The position numbers and the translations under genes are program-made. Positions 9,277-18,354 of a stretch of 64,000 nt of DNA are shown piece by piece (within the stretch, counting starts at the first letter, position 1; each line of letters starts with the position of its first letter). The notes beneath the pieces are model-generated. The model worked only from the letters and a program-made list of their open reading frames with translations. It did no database searches and was not told the DNA's origin. The stretch lies in the NCBI GenBank assembly GCA_017643215.1, contig JAEPNV010000010.1, forward strand, positions 1 to 64,000. The letters run 5' to 3'. Source of the DNA: Roseibium sp. Lineage in GTDB: Bacteria > Pseudomonadota > Alphaproteobacteria > Rhizobiales > Stappiaceae.

Positions 9277-9711
9277 TCATCGCCGCGCGGTGAGAAACGC
9301 GGCAAGCGCCGTTGACACGGTCGCGGCGGCATAAAACCACAGACCGGGCAACGCGGCCGCATCGGCAAGACTGCTCGTCTTGGCGGCAAACAACACCAGC
9401 GCCACCAGCATCACATCCAGCATCGACCATTTGCTGACAGCCGACAGCAGCTTTAACGATCTGCTCGGCGTCCGGGTCAGCGCGACCACATGCGTCAGCA
9501 GGATCTTTGCGGTCGGCAGCGCGATGGAGAACAGGCCAATGACCGCGGCAAGCCAAGGCTCACTGTCCTGCCACAGACCCCAGACGATCTGGAGCAGCGA
9601 CGGGCGTTCTTCCAGAAAATAAAGCCGCTCGAACCGCATCAGCGGCAGCGTCAGACCGAGGGCGAATGAGAACGCGGAGACCGGCAGTAACAGTGCGATG
9701 ATGAGGCGCAT
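9277..9711 (-). CDS. PqiA-like membrane protein, single domain
   Basis: This 144-residue protein has about four transmembrane segments and resembles one half of paraquat-inducible protein A (motifs LPLMRFERLYF and SKWSMLDVMLVAL). PqiA proteins belong to lipid-transport systems with an MCE-domain PqiB, but no MCE gene is nearby. E. coli PqiA has two such domains; this protein has one. The ATG at 9709-9711 begins a hydrophobic helix; a longer frame reaches 9795 but adds a Cys/Pro-rich non-conserved leader. Confidence 0.7.
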   Translation of the reverse strand: MRLIIALLLPVSAFSFALGLTLPLMRFERLYFLEERPSLLQIVWGLWQDSEPWLAAVIGLFSIALPTAKILLTHVVALTRTPSRSLKLLSAVSKWSMLDVMLVALVLFAAKTSSLADAAALPGLWFYAAATVSTALAAFLTARR

Positions 9712-9917
9712 GACGGGCAATCGGTCTCCAGCCGGACGCGTCACCGGATAACACACCGGACCATCGCAAAATGGGGTCGGTGTTGAGCCAAACAAATACG
9801 CCGCAATTCAAGAACCAGATGTTTTATTGGGTCGTCGACAGGGAATTGAGCAACCAATCCGTTCACCAACGCATGCAATGCGCCATGGGAAACGGTTTAT
9901 TCCAGCCAGCTGTTGCG

Positions 9918-10325
9918 CTAACGCGCCCGGATGCGGCCGGCGATTTCATCCAGTTCGTCCTGCTCGGCCATGTCCTGAGCCGTCCGCTCACGCTGCTGAT
10001 CGCGCTCCTCCAGCTGCTCGAACTTCTTGAGTTCCTCGATCGCTTCGGTGAGCTCAGACCGCGCCCGTTCCAGCTGCTCGTCCAGTTCGCGCGCCGAATT
10101 CTGCAAATTGTCGCGCCGCGAGGCAGCCGCCTTCGCAAAGGTCGGATAGGCGAAATGGGTCACATCGGCAATACCAACGCGCTCCTGCTCCGAGCGGATC
10201 TGGTCATCGAGCTCGTCCGCCATGCGGTTGAATTCGGCAATCATCGTCTCGATCTGGGCGAGCTGCCGCCGCTTGTCATCGACCTGAAACCGTTTCAAAC
10301 GGATCAGACTGTCTCGGGTTTTCAT
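9918..10325 (-). CDS. fliJ: Flagellar export protein FliJ
   Basis: This 135-residue, almost entirely coiled-coil protein (heptads from about residue 15 to 125) is encoded directly after fliI. FliJ is the central stalk that sits in the FliI hexamer and escorts chaperone-substrate complexes to the flagellar export gate. FliJ sequences diverge strongly, so the call relies on size, coiled coil and position. GTG and ATG starts are adjacent (10328 and 10325); the GGGGAG site suits either. Confidence 0.78.
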   Translation of the reverse strand: MKTRDSLIRLKRFQVDDKRRQLAQIETMIAEFNRMADELDDQIRSEQERVGIADVTHFAYPTFAKAAASRRDNLQNSARELDEQLERARSELTEAIEELKKFEQLEERDQQRERTAQDMAEQDELDEIAGRIRAR

Positions 10326-10353
10326 CACTCAATACTCCCCTAACAGGATGAGC

Positions 10354-11679
10354 TTACCCCGGAGTCATTTCCAAAAGGTTGGCAAGTTGCACATATCCAT
10401 CCGGCAAGGATGTGGCTTCGTCCTTGGTCTGGTTTAAAAACGCCTCGATCGGATCAAACCGGTCGATCGCCTCGTCGACATCGGGGTCCGACCCGCGCCG
10501 ATAGGCCCCCAACCGGATCAGCTCTTCCATGTCGGTGTAGGTTGCAAGAAGCTGCCGCGCTTTCCTGAGAACCGGCTGATATTCGATCGGTACACAGCGG
10601 GGCATGGTTCGCGAGATGGATTTCAGGACATTGATTGCCGGATACCGGCCCCGCTCGGCAATCGCCCGTTCCATGACCACATGTCCGTCGAGAATGCCGC
10701 GCACCGCGTCCGCGACCGGCTCGTTATGGTTGTCCCCCTCCACCAGAACGGTGAAGAGCCCCGTCACCGAACCGCTGCCGTGTTTTCCAGGTCCCGCACG
10801 CTCCAACAGCCGGGGCAGTTCGGTGAACACGGTCGGCGTATAGCCCTTCGAGGTCGGCGGTTCGCCGATCGACAGCCCGATCTCGCGCTGCGCCATGGCG
10901 AAACGGGTGACGGAATCCATCATGCACAAGACATTATGGCCCTCGTCGCGAAAGTGTTCGGCCACGGTCATCGTCAAATAGGCCGCCTGGCGCCGCATCA
11001 ACGCGCTTTCGTCCGACGTTGCGACCACGACGACCGAGCGCGCCAGGCCAGTGTCCCCCAGATCATCCTCGATGAACTCCTGCACTTCGCGGCCGCGCTC
11101 GCCGATCAGACCGATCACCGCGACATCGCATTGCGTGTTGCGCGCCAGCATCGACATCAGGACCGACTTGCCGACACCGGATCCGGCAAAGATGCCCATG
11201 CGCTGGCCTTCACAGCAGGTGACGAACGCGTTGAGCGCGCGCACGCCCAGATCAAGCGGCGGCCCCACCCGGGCCCGTTCGGACGCCGGCGGCGGTGCGC
11301 TGCGCAACAGCCTGGGGGTGCCGCCGCCGGGCAATTCGCCCTTGCCGTCAATCGGCTCGCCCATGGCATTGATCACCCGGCCGAGCCATGCATCGGCGGG
11401 ATGCACGACGCTCTCCCGGGCATGAATGACCGCCTTGCAGCCCATCCTGACGCCTTCCAGGCCGGAAAACGGCATGCACAACGCATGTCCGTCCCGGAAG
11501 CCGACCACCTCGGCGGCCACATTCGGCTTTCCCGCCCCGCTGTCGATCTGCAAACGCGACCCGACGCTCATTTCGTGAATGGGACCGGCGATCTCGACCA
11601 AAAGGCCCTGAACGGCAACGACGCGGCCGTAAATCTGCGTTGGCATCAGCGAATCGATTTCGGAAAAAAGTGCCTTCAC
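10354..11679 (-). CDS. fliI: Flagellum-specific ATPase FliI
   Basis: This 441-residue AAA-like ATPase of the flagellar type III export apparatus has a Walker A loop (GSGVGKS, about residue 170) and the [18 protein letters not shown] segment typical of FliI. It hydrolyses ATP at the cytoplasmic base of the flagellum to support substrate export. A GTG start at 11677-11679 follows GAGAGG. It is transcribed away from ctrA and is followed 28 nt later by fliJ. Confidence 0.95.
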   Translation of the reverse strand: MKALFSEIDSLMPTQIYGRVVAVQGLLVEIAGPIHEMSVGSRLQIDSGAGKPNVAAEVVGFRDGHALCMPFSGLEGVRMGCKAVIHARESVVHPADAWLGRVINAMGEPIDGKGELPGGGTPRLLRSAPPPASERARVGPPLDLGVRALNAFVTCCEGQRMGIFAGSGVGKSVLMSMLARNTQCDVAVIGLIGERGREVQEFIEDDLGDTGLARSVVVVATSDESALMRRQAAYLTMTVAEHFRDEGHNVLCMMDSVTRFAMAQREIGLSIGEPPTSKGYTPTVFTELPRLLERAGPGKHGSGSVTGLFTVLVEGDNHNEPVADAVRGILDGHVVMERAIAERGRYPAINVLKSISRTMPRCVPIEYQPVLRKARQLLATYTDMEELIRLGAYRRGSDPDVDEAIDRFDPIEAFLNQTKDEATSLPDGYVQLANLLEMTPG

Positions 11680-12050
11680 GGCAATTTCCTCTCGTCCGTT
11701 AACGAATTTGGTAACCGATCGTTTACGTCTCTGATTAATCTTAACGGTTGGAACGCCGTCAGGCGAGCGCCATTTCGCGGCCCACGGGCTTTGTGGAAAC
11801 GAGTCTGCGAGGAATCGGCTAGCCCGATTTCTTAAACTGATACATTAAGAGTTGAGTCCACGTGTTTTTAGCGAGAACTCAAGGCTTTGCGTGTTGTGCA
11901 CAGAAACGTTTCCCGGGGCCTTGGCGCTACGAATCAGATTTTGTTAACCATTGGTCTCTAACATGAGTCGGGGTTAACAGCAGTCCTTCGTAGCAGGCGC
12001 CGACACAGCCGTTGCGACTTGCCCAGGAAAGGCAACATGAGGGGATTGGC
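11680..12050. promoter_or_regulatory. ctrA/fliI divergent control region with clustered GANTC sites
   Basis: This 371-bp region lies between divergent fliI and ctrA. Five GANTC sites (11801, 11812, 11854, 11931 and 11965) fall within 169 bp. GANTC is the CcrM methylation target, and its methylation state times ctrA transcription in Caulobacter. A TTAACCAT sequence at 11944-11951 matches a CtrA half-site, and further TTAA elements occur at 11699, 11735, 11741, 11832, 11845 and 11974. This suggests cell-cycle methylation control plus autoregulation; binding is inferred. Confidence 0.7.
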
Positions 12051-12743
12051 ATGCGTGTATTGTTGATTGAGGATGACAGCGCCACGGCGCAGAGCATCGA
12101 ATTGATGCTCAAATCCGAGAACTTCAACGTCTACACGACAGATCTTGGCGAGGAAGGAATAGACCTCGGCAAACTGTACGACTACGACATCATTATGCTC
12201 GACCTGAACCTCCCGGACATGTCCGGTTACGAGGTTCTGCGCACCTTGCGCGTTTCAAAGGTCAAAACGCCAATCCTGATCCTGTCCGGCAATGCCGGTA
12301 TCGAGGACAAGGTCCGCGGTCTTGGATTTGGCGCCGACGACTATATGACCAAGCCGTTCCACAAGGACGAGTTGGTCGCCCGCATTCATGCGATCGTGCG
12401 CCGTTCGAAGGGTCATGCCCAGTCGATCATCGTCACCGGCGACCTGAAGGTCAATCTCGATACGAAGACCGTCGAAGTCGGCGGCCAGCGGGTCCACCTG
12501 ACCGGCAAAGAATATCAGATGCTGGAGCTTCTTTCGCTGCGCAAGGGCACGACCCTGACCAAGGAAATGTTCCTGAACCATCTGTATGGCGGTATGGACG
12601 AGCCGGAGCTGAAGATTATCGACGTCTTCATTTGCAAGCTGCGCAAGAAGCTGGCCGCGGCCACGTCCGGAAAGAACTACATCGAAACGGTCTGGGGCCG
12701 CGGCTACGTGCTGCGCGAGCCGGAAGTCGAACAGGCCGCCTGA
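12051..12743 (+). CDS. ctrA: Cell-cycle response regulator CtrA
   Basis: This 230-residue OmpR-type regulator has a receiver domain (1-120) with phospho-acceptor Asp51 and a winged-helix DNA-binding domain (about 125-225). The sequence ([20 protein letters not shown] and the following motifs) matches CtrA closely. CtrA controls DNA replication, division, flagellar and chemotaxis genes and is phosphorylated through CckA and ChpT; chpT is in this window at 21.2 kb. The ATG at 12051 gives the standard N-terminus, although the frame opens at 12012. The C-terminus ends EVEQAA; the Ala-Ala end fits the ClpXP degradation signal of Caulobacter CtrA. Confidence 0.97.
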   Translation: MRVLLIEDDSATAQSIELMLKSENFNVYTTDLGEEGIDLGKLYDYDIIMLDLNLPDMSGYEVLRTLRVSKVKTPILILSGNAGIEDKVRGLGFGADDYMTKPFHKDELVARIHAIVRRSKGHAQSIIVTGDLKVNLDTKTVEVGGQRVHLTGKEYQMLELLSLRKGTTLTKEMFLNHLYGGMDEPELKIIDVFICKLRKKLAAATSGKNYIETVWGRGYVLREPEVEQAA

Positions 12744-12767
12744 CCACACGATCGGTGCCGGTATCCA

Positions 12768-12797
12768 AGACCCCCGCCCTGGCGGGGGTTTTTCTTT
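12768..12797 (+). terminator. Rho-independent terminator after ctrA
   Basis: The stem CCCCCGC (12771-12777) with GCGGGGG (12782-12788) and a short loop is followed by TTTTTCTTT, 25 nt after the ctrA stop. Confidence 0.9.
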
Positions 12798-12803
12798 GCA
12801 GCC

Positions 12804-12845
12804 ACAAAAGGATGCGGCCGGGATTGGTGGGAATCCCGGCCGCGA
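12804..12845 (-). terminator. Probable terminator of the metallo-hydrolase gene
   Basis: A perfect 12-bp inverted repeat pairs GCGGCCGGGATT (12814-12825) with 12832-12843 across a 6-nt loop. Read on the minus strand it is followed by ATCCTTTTG and lies just past the stop of the gene ending at 12876. Confidence 0.65.
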
Positions 12846-12875
12846 CTCGCCTCAGGTTTTTATGGGCCAGTGCAC

Positions 12876-13847
12876 CTAGAGGCTGAGCTGATAGGAGGCT
12901 GCGACATAGCGAAAGCCATCGCCGGATGTAGCCACATAACCGGCCGACGGGAATGGCATGTGATAGCCGACGAACGGAATGCGTTCGCTGGCGAGCATGC
13001 CGAGCACTTTGCGGCGCGCCGCGGCGGCCGCGCCTTTATCCATGTCGAACCGGACCTCCCAATCCGGATGGGCGAGCGACCAAACGTAGTGATTGGCAAG
13101 ATCAGCGGCCAGAAGAAGGCGTTGTCCGCCGCTTTCCAGAAGGTAGGTCATGTGGCCCGGCGTGTGGCCGAAAGCCCCCATGGCGCTGATCCCCGAGACC
13201 ACACTGCCGCCATCGTCGAGAAACGACATCTTGTCCGCGAACGGCGTGACGTTCTTGGCCACCAGTTTCGTCACGCCATTGGCTTCCGGATCCATTCCAG
13301 ACCAGAAATTGTATTCGGCCGACCCGGTGACATAGCGGGCATTGGGAAAAGCCGGTCCACCCGCTTCCATCAGCCCGCCAATATGGTCAGGATGCATGTG
13401 CGTCAGCACAACCACGTCGACCTGTTCGGGCGTATAACCGGCGCCTTCCAACGCGGCGCGCATGTTGCCGCGTGCGGGCCGTCCGCCCTCGCCCACCCCT
13501 GTGTCAAACAGAACCAGTTCGGAACCGGTGTTCACGACCGTCGGCGTGAAAAACGCCTTGAACGTGTCGGCGGGAATGAAATTGTCGGAGGAGGAGGCGG
13601 CGAATGTGGCCGCGTCCACGTTCATCCCGAATGTCTTTTGCGGCTCTCCAACCGTCACCGCGCCGTCAAGCAACGTCGTCACTTCAAAGTCGCCGACGTT
13701 GTATCGTGCGAACGGCATGCCGGTCCCGGATTGTTTGTCGGCCGCCGCATGCGCGGCGCCGCTGTGAACGAGCCCCGCCCCAACGGCGGCTCCAGCGGCA
13801 CCGAGCAACGCGGTCCGCCGCGTGATATCGATTTTCAGATCAGTCAT
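12876..13847 (-). CDS. Tat-exported metallo-beta-lactamase-fold hydrolase
   Basis: This 323-residue protein has an N-terminal twin-arginine signal (ITRRTALLG, Arg10-Arg11, then a hydrophobic stretch ending AHA), so export of a folded metalloenzyme to the periplasm is expected. The metal motif HMHPDH (about residue 150) is followed by further His/Asp ligands (GHTPGH near 210). It resembles MBL-fold enzymes annotated as quorum-quenching or generic hydrolases; the substrate cannot be told. The ATG at 13845-13847 has GGGAG 7 nt upstream, better than a GTG two codons earlier. It is a single gene. Confidence 0.85.
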   Translation of the reverse strand: MTDLKIDITRRTALLGAAGAAVGAGLVHSGAAHAAADKQSGTGMPFARYNVGDFEVTTLLDGAVTVGEPQKTFGMNVDAATFAASSSDNFIPADTFKAFFTPTVVNTGSELVLFDTGVGEGGRPARGNMRAALEGAGYTPEQVDVVVLTHMHPDHIGGLMEAGGPAFPNARYVTGSAEYNFWSGMDPEANGVTKLVAKNVTPFADKMSFLDDGGSVVSGISAMGAFGHTPGHMTYLLESGGQRLLLAADLANHYVWSLAHPDWEVRFDMDKGAAAAARRKVLGMLASERIPFVGYHMPFPSAGYVATSGDGFRYVAASYQLSL

Positions 13848-14194
13848 GAACACACTCCCTTAAGTCCCTAGCGCCCAGAGCGCGTTCATGCCAATGGCCT
13901 GTCCAATCCCGCCAAGGTCCCCGAACGTGGCCGGGCATCAGGCCAGCAACCGGGAATAAACGGCAAATATATCCAGGAATTTACGGCAACACGCAACATG
14001 TCCGGGCGGTCCATTCCCTGGAATTTGGGGTAGAACACCAAAAGGGACAGGGACCCGTCCAGCCTTTCGTGAAATAGTTCACGGATTCACAAGCGGCCGA
14101 ATTTTATCCTTTATATTCAGATAGATATATTTCGATGTCATTCATGCTTCTTAAATGGTAGGTTCTTTTCGGCGTAATTCGGCGGCGGGTGAGC
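13848..14194. other. Divergent intergenic region before the LytTR gene
   Basis: This 347-bp stretch lies between the hydrolase gene and the LytTR gene, both transcribed outward. The segment 14095-14165 is clearly A/T-rich (TTTATATTCAGATAGATATA) and is the probable promoter area of the LytTR gene. No RNA or repeat family is recognised. Confidence 0.5.
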
Positions 14195-15163
14195 ATGGAT
14201 CACAGACTGGTTTGGCAGATGTTTTGGATCGCCGGCCTGGCGGCACTGCTCTTGGCAGCATCCGAAATATCCCGGCCGCCGAATTGGACCACGGTTCACA
14301 TTTATTTTTATTGGACCGGCCGGATCCTCATTGAAGCCGGCCTGTTCATCGGTGCGCTGGTGCTGATTTCGGCGACCTCTCTGGTGTCCGGACACACGCT
14401 CACAAGGATTGTCGTTGCGGCCGCGGTTAGTTTCATTCCCTTCGCGCTGTCGGTTACGGCGCTGGATATCGTCCTGGGTCTTCCCGAACTCGAGCTGCCG
14501 ATAAAAGCCGTGGGGACCGGGCCATCGGACGAATTGGCCGTCAGCCCGCTTTCCTCCTCAACGGCCTTCGGCCCGTTGGATGCCGTGGGCAGTCATCAGG
14601 TGGGCGCGTTCTTGCGCGAACTGGTGTATCTGTTTGACAATCACTTCGTGCTGTGTGCGCTGATCGCCGCGCCCGTCTTATTGGCCGACCAAACGGCCGG
14701 TAGGAGCACTCTTGCAACCGGTATGGGTATCGGGTCGAAGAGCGGCGGACTGGATATGGCAGGCTCCGCCCGCCCCTTTCTTGGCGCGTCGTCCGGCAGA
14801 TCGGCCGAGACCGGTGTCCAGGTGGCCGCCGGGGCCAACTCGCCCTTGTTCCTGCAAGACCTCGATCCACCGTTTGAACAGCCTTTGCTGCGGGTCGAGG
14901 CGCAGGAGCACTATGTTCGGCTGGTTGGGCCCGACCAAACAAGAATGGTGCTCTACAGGTTCGCCGACGTCGTTCGCCAAATGCCGCCATCCCTGGGCAG
15001 GCAGGTTCATCGCAGCCACTGGGTGGCTTATGCGGCGGCGCGCCAATTGCACACCGAACGCGGCACGCTCCGGATCGAAACCGTGGACGGCGCCGCGATT
15101 CCGGTCAGCCGCCGTCACGCCCGCGAGGTCAAGGAGGCCTTCGGGCCGGTTGCCAATGGCTGA
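14195..15163 (+). CDS. Membrane-bound LytTR-domain transcription regulator
   Basis: This 322-residue protein has about four transmembrane helices (roughly residues 8-27, 40-65, 70-95 and 150-168). A variable linker and a C-terminal LytTR DNA-binding domain (about 225-315; LRVEAQEHYVRLV and QVHRSHWVAY) follow. LytTR domains bind direct repeats; here the domain is tethered to the membrane instead of a receiver domain, so it may sense a membrane or envelope state directly. An in-frame GTG two codons upstream (14189) is an equally possible start. It is a single gene, convergent with cheR. The signal and targets are unknown. Confidence 0.82.
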   Translation: MDHRLVWQMFWIAGLAALLLAASEISRPPNWTTVHIYFYWTGRILIEAGLFIGALVLISATSLVSGHTLTRIVVAAAVSFIPFALSVTALDIVLGLPELELPIKAVGTGPSDELAVSPLSSSTAFGPLDAVGSHQVGAFLRELVYLFDNHFVLCALIAAPVLLADQTAGRSTLATGMGIGSKSGGLDMAGSARPFLGASSGRSAETGVQVAAGANSPLFLQDLDPPFEQPLLRVEAQEHYVRLVGPDQTRMVLYRFADVVRQMPPSLGRQVHRSHWVAYAAARQLHTERGTLRIETVDGAAIPVSRRHAREVKEAFGPVANG

Positions 15164-15366
15164 CGCATGCCGCCTCGGATCCCGGACCGCGGCACACTTT
15201 GCTCGCGTTGTCAGGATCTGCATCACGGCGCATACGGCCGTTCGCGCTGCGTGAATTGGTCTGCGCAAACCGGCGAACGCCCAATGTGGTTCGACTGGAC
15301 GTCCGTGTGTCGTTCTGTTCTGAGGCGGTTGAACCGCGCGCCTGCGCCGTTTTGGACCCGACCGGC

Positions 15367-16242
15367 CTATCGGGCTCCAACCAATCCTGCAGCGAGGCGG
15401 GGGGCTGGCGCCGGAATGCTGGCCTTTTCGGTTTGTTTGCGTTGAAAGAGCCCGCGCCGGCCGGGCACCGGTTTGAAGGCATCGCTCAAACCAACGACCG
15501 TTTCTGCCGCGCCAAGAACGAGATAGCCGTCATCCGGAATCGACCTGGCGAGCCGATCCAATATTTCTGTCTTTGTCGCCTGGTCGAAATAGATCAAGAC
15601 ATTGCGGCAGAAGATAATGTCGAATTCACCCAAATAGGAAAAACTCTCCAGAAGGTTGAGCCGGCGCCATTCGATCATGGAGCGGAGGGCCGGGCTGATC
15701 TGCCAGATGTCGCCCTTTTGCTCGAAATACTTCAAGAGCAGCTGGATCGGAAGGCCACGCTGAACCTCGAACTGGCTGTAAAGGCCCGCCCTGGCTTTTT
15801 CCAACACCTCGTTGGACAGATCAGTGCCAAGAATGCGGACCCGCCAGCCGGCGACCTTTGACGCGGCTTCCTTCAGGCAGATCGCGAGCGAATACGGTTC
15901 CTGGCCCGTCGAGGCCGCCGCACACCAAATCCGCAGGCTCCGGGTTCGTGTGCGCGCCTCCAAAAGGTTTGGCAGCATCGTGTCATTGAAGTGTTCGAAT
16001 GGCGTCTTGTCCCGAAAGAAGAACGATTCATTTGTGGTCATAGCCTCGACCACATCGTTCTCCAGCGTCCGGTTACCGCCGCGTTGAAGGGCGCAGACAA
16101 GCGCGCTCAACGTGTCAAGCTTGGCAGCACGGGCAACAGGCAGAAGCCGGCTTTCGACCAGATATTGCTTGTCGTTCGACAGCACCAGTCCCGACCGGTC
16201 CTTCAAGTATTTCTTGAGAAAGTCGAATTCCAACGGCGTCAT
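15367..16242 (-). CDS. cheR: Chemotaxis methyltransferase CheR
   Basis: This 291-residue SAM-dependent enzyme methylates glutamates on chemoreceptors. An N-terminal helical domain (1-75) includes the TTNESFFFRD motif. The catalytic Rossmann domain has the SAM site CAAASTGQEPYSLAI and the later segment FDIIFCRNVLIYF. Its start overlaps the cheB stop by 4 nt (ATGA), which couples the opposing enzymes. It is the last gene of the che operon. No C-terminal receptor-binding pentapeptide is needed or seen. Confidence 0.95.
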   Translation of the reverse strand: MTPLEFDFLKKYLKDRSGLVLSNDKQYLVESRLLPVARAAKLDTLSALVCALQRGGNRTLENDVVEAMTTNESFFFRDKTPFEHFNDTMLPNLLEARTRTRSLRIWCAAASTGQEPYSLAICLKEAASKVAGWRVRILGTDLSNEVLEKARAGLYSQFEVQRGLPIQLLLKYFEQKGDIWQISPALRSMIEWRRLNLLESFSYLGEFDIIFCRNVLIYFDQATKTEILDRLARSIPDDGYLVLGAAETVVGLSDAFKPVPGRRGLFQRKQTEKASIPAPAPRLAAGLVGAR

Positions 16243-17459
16243 CGCGTCACCCCTTTGATGACGCGCGCGACCTTCGGACCAATTTCCCGCAACGGCAACA
16301 CGTCACTACACATACCAGTCTGGGCGGCCGCTCCGGGCATGCCCCACACCACGCTGCTTGCTTCATCTTGAGTAATGACGGCACCTCCAGCGCTGGCAAT
16401 GTGCCGCACACCTTCCGCGCCATCATGGCCCATGCCGGTCAGGATCAGTCCGAGCGCCGCCGACCCGAACGCGTTGGCGATGCTTTCAAACAAGGGATCG
16501 ACCGCTGGCTTGCAAAAATTCACCGGCGCGTCGTCGGTCAGCTTGATTTTCATACCTGCGCCGCTTTTTTCCACCAGCATGTGCTTGCCGCCGGGTGCGA
16601 CATAAATGTTGCCGGGCTTCAGCATTTCGCCGTCCTGACCTTCCTTGGACGGACGCATGGCGGCTTTGCCAACATGCTCGGCAAGGATAGACGTGAACGT
16701 CGGCGGCATGTGCTGGGTTATAACGACCGGAATGTCGTTGATGGCCGTGCCGAGGTCGCGCATCACGACCTGCAGAGCCTGCGGACCGCCAGTTGACGAA
16801 CCGATTGCCAGGATTCGAGGCCGGACTGACGGGTAGGATCGAAGCTTGAACTGTGCCCGCGGCGCGGACGGGCTGGAAGCCGGACCGTTCTTGAACGCTT
16901 CGCGCGTGTTGACCTTGTTCGAAACCGGACGGGCCGGCGCGGCTGTCCGGCCGGCGGCCGTCTCCGCGCGCATGGCCCGCGCCGACACTGCGCTGCGCCG
17001 GCGCCGCGCGCGCTGGCCCAACGCCTTGACCTTGTCGATCAGTTCACGCCGGAAATCGACCGACGTCGTCACTTCCGATGTGGTTTCGGGCTTGGGAACA
17101 TAATCGGCAGCGCCCAAGGACAGCGCTTTCAAGCTGATTTCCGCGTTCCGGCGGGTCAGCGTCGAAGCCATGATGACGATGAGATCGCGTTTTTTCGCCA
17201 GCATCAGCGGCAACGCGGTCATGCCGTCCATTTCCGGCATTTCAATATCAAGCACGACGACATCGGGGTCGCTTTTTTCAATGTCGTCGACGGCTCGCTT
17301 GCCGTTGCGGTGCGACCCGACAACCGCCAGGCCGGGATCGGCGTCGAGCCAACGGCTGAGCAATCCCCGGATCACGACGGCATCGTCGACGACCATAACC
17401 CGAATTTGATCGTCGGCCGGGGTTGCGCCCGTCCTTAAAGTCTTTTGTGCAAAAGCCAT
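16239..17459 (-). CDS. cheB: Chemotaxis methylesterase/deamidase CheB
   Basis: This 406-residue protein has a receiver domain (about 20-140; phospho-acceptor Asp71 in VVVLDIEMPEMDG) and a basic linker. The C-terminal methylesterase domain carries the Ser, His and Asp motifs GSSTGGPQA, ITQHMPP and GMGHDG. It removes methyl groups added by CheR and deamidates receptors when phosphorylated by CheA. The linker (about 155-205) is longer and richer in Arg/Ala than usual. Confidence 0.96.
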   Translation of the reverse strand: MAFAQKTLRTGATPADDQIRVMVVDDAVVIRGLLSRWLDADPGLAVVGSHRNGKRAVDDIEKSDPDVVVLDIEMPEMDGMTALPLMLAKKRDLIVIMASTLTRRNAEISLKALSLGAADYVPKPETTSEVTTSVDFRRELIDKVKALGQRARRRRSAVSARAMRAETAAGRTAAPARPVSNKVNTREAFKNGPASSPSAPRAQFKLRSYPSVRPRILAIGSSTGGPQALQVVMRDLGTAINDIPVVITQHMPPTFTSILAEHVGKAAMRPSKEGQDGEMLKPGNIYVAPGGKHMLVEKSGAGMKIKLTDDAPVNFCKPAVDPLFESIANAFGSAALGLILTGMGHDGAEGVRHIASAGGAVITQDEASSVVWGMPGAAAQTGMCSDVLPLREIGPKVARVIKGVTR

Positions 17460-17477
17460 TACTGGTCCGCCGTGCGG

Positions 17478-17843
17478 TTAAAGGAGCCCGACTTCTTGAA
17501 ATTTCGCTTCGACGATTTCGCGGTCGAAAGGCTTCATAATGTACTCGTTGGCGCCCGCGCGAATGGCCCGGGCGATATGGGCGACGTCGTTTTCCGTCGT
17601 GCAAAAAACAACGATCGGTTTTTCCCCGCCTTCTTCGCCGCGCAGGCTGGTCAAGAATTCCAAACCGTCCATGACCGGCATATTCCAATCGAGCAAGATG
17701 GCGTCCGGCATGGTTTTGCGGCATTCATCCAGTGCCTGCTGACCATCCTCTGCCTCGGTGATCTCAAAGTCCATGTCCTCCAAGATCCGCCGCGCCACCT
17801 TCCTGATCACGCTCGAGTCGTCAACGACAAGGCACTGTTTCAT
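17478..17843 (-). CDS. cheY: Chemotaxis response regulator CheY
   Basis: This 121-residue single receiver domain has acidic residues near 8-9, phospho-acceptor Asp52 (LLDWNMPVMDG) and conserved Lys in IMKPFD. Phosphorylated CheY binds the flagellar motor switch or acts as a phosphate sink. The ATG at 17841-17843 gives the normal CheY length; the frame extends upstream into the cheW end. It lies between cheW and cheB. Confidence 0.93.
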   Translation of the reverse strand: MKQCLVVDDSSVIRKVARRILEDMDFEITEAEDGQQALDECRKTMPDAILLDWNMPVMDGLEFLTSLRGEEGGEKPIVVFCTTENDVAHIARAIRAGANEYIMKPFDREIVEAKFQEVGLL

Positions 17844-17874
17844 AGGGTCTCTCCAGTCCTGCCCTGCGCAGTCG

Positions 17875-18354
17875 TTACGCGGCGACCATGGGCTCGGTGA
17901 ACATGGCGCCAAGCAGCCGGTCCACATCCAGGATAACCATCAGCTTGCCATCCAGGCGGTGAACGCCGCCGGAGATCTCAGCCCAGCGTTTGTCGAGGTT
18001 GGAAGGATTGGCCTCCGAACTCGCCGCCGGCAGCGTCAACACTTCGCCGACGGTGTCGATCACCAGACCGTAGCTTTCCTGCTTGTACTCGATGCCCACG
18101 GCCATCATCTGGCCTTCTTCCAGTGGCGGAAGGTGCAGGCGCCGCCGCATGTCGATCGCGGTGACAATCCGGCCGCGCAGGTTCAGGACCCCGGCCACTT
18201 CCGGCGCCGACAAGGGCACACGTGTGACGCTTTCGGGGACAAACACATCATGGACCTGGGAGATCGGCAGTCCAAACAATTGCCCGCCGATCACGACCGT
18301 GACGTACTGGATCATGTCGCCACTTGTTTGAATGTTGTTTTCCAGCATGGTCAT
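17875..18354 (-). CDS. cheW: Chemotaxis coupling protein CheW
   Basis: This 159-residue SH3-like coupling protein (VVIGGQLFGLPISQVHDV, then GVLNLRGRIVTAIDMR) links chemoreceptors to CheA. Its start overlaps the cheA stop by 4 nt (ATGA). It has the usual CheW length and fold signature. Confidence 0.95.
   Translation of the reverse strand: MTMLENNIQTSGDMIQYVTVVIGGQLFGLPISQVHDVFVPESVTRVPLSAPEVAGVLNLRGRIVTAIDMRRRLHLPPLEEGQMMAVGIEYKQESYGLVIDTVGEVLTLPAASSEANPSNLDKRWAEISGGVHRLDGKLMVILDVDRLLGAMFTEPMVAA

Noticed and set aside
11832..11848. Full CtrA box upstream of ctrA (TTAA...TTAA)
   Set aside because: The spacing is 9 nt, not 7, so it is not called a full CtrA site.
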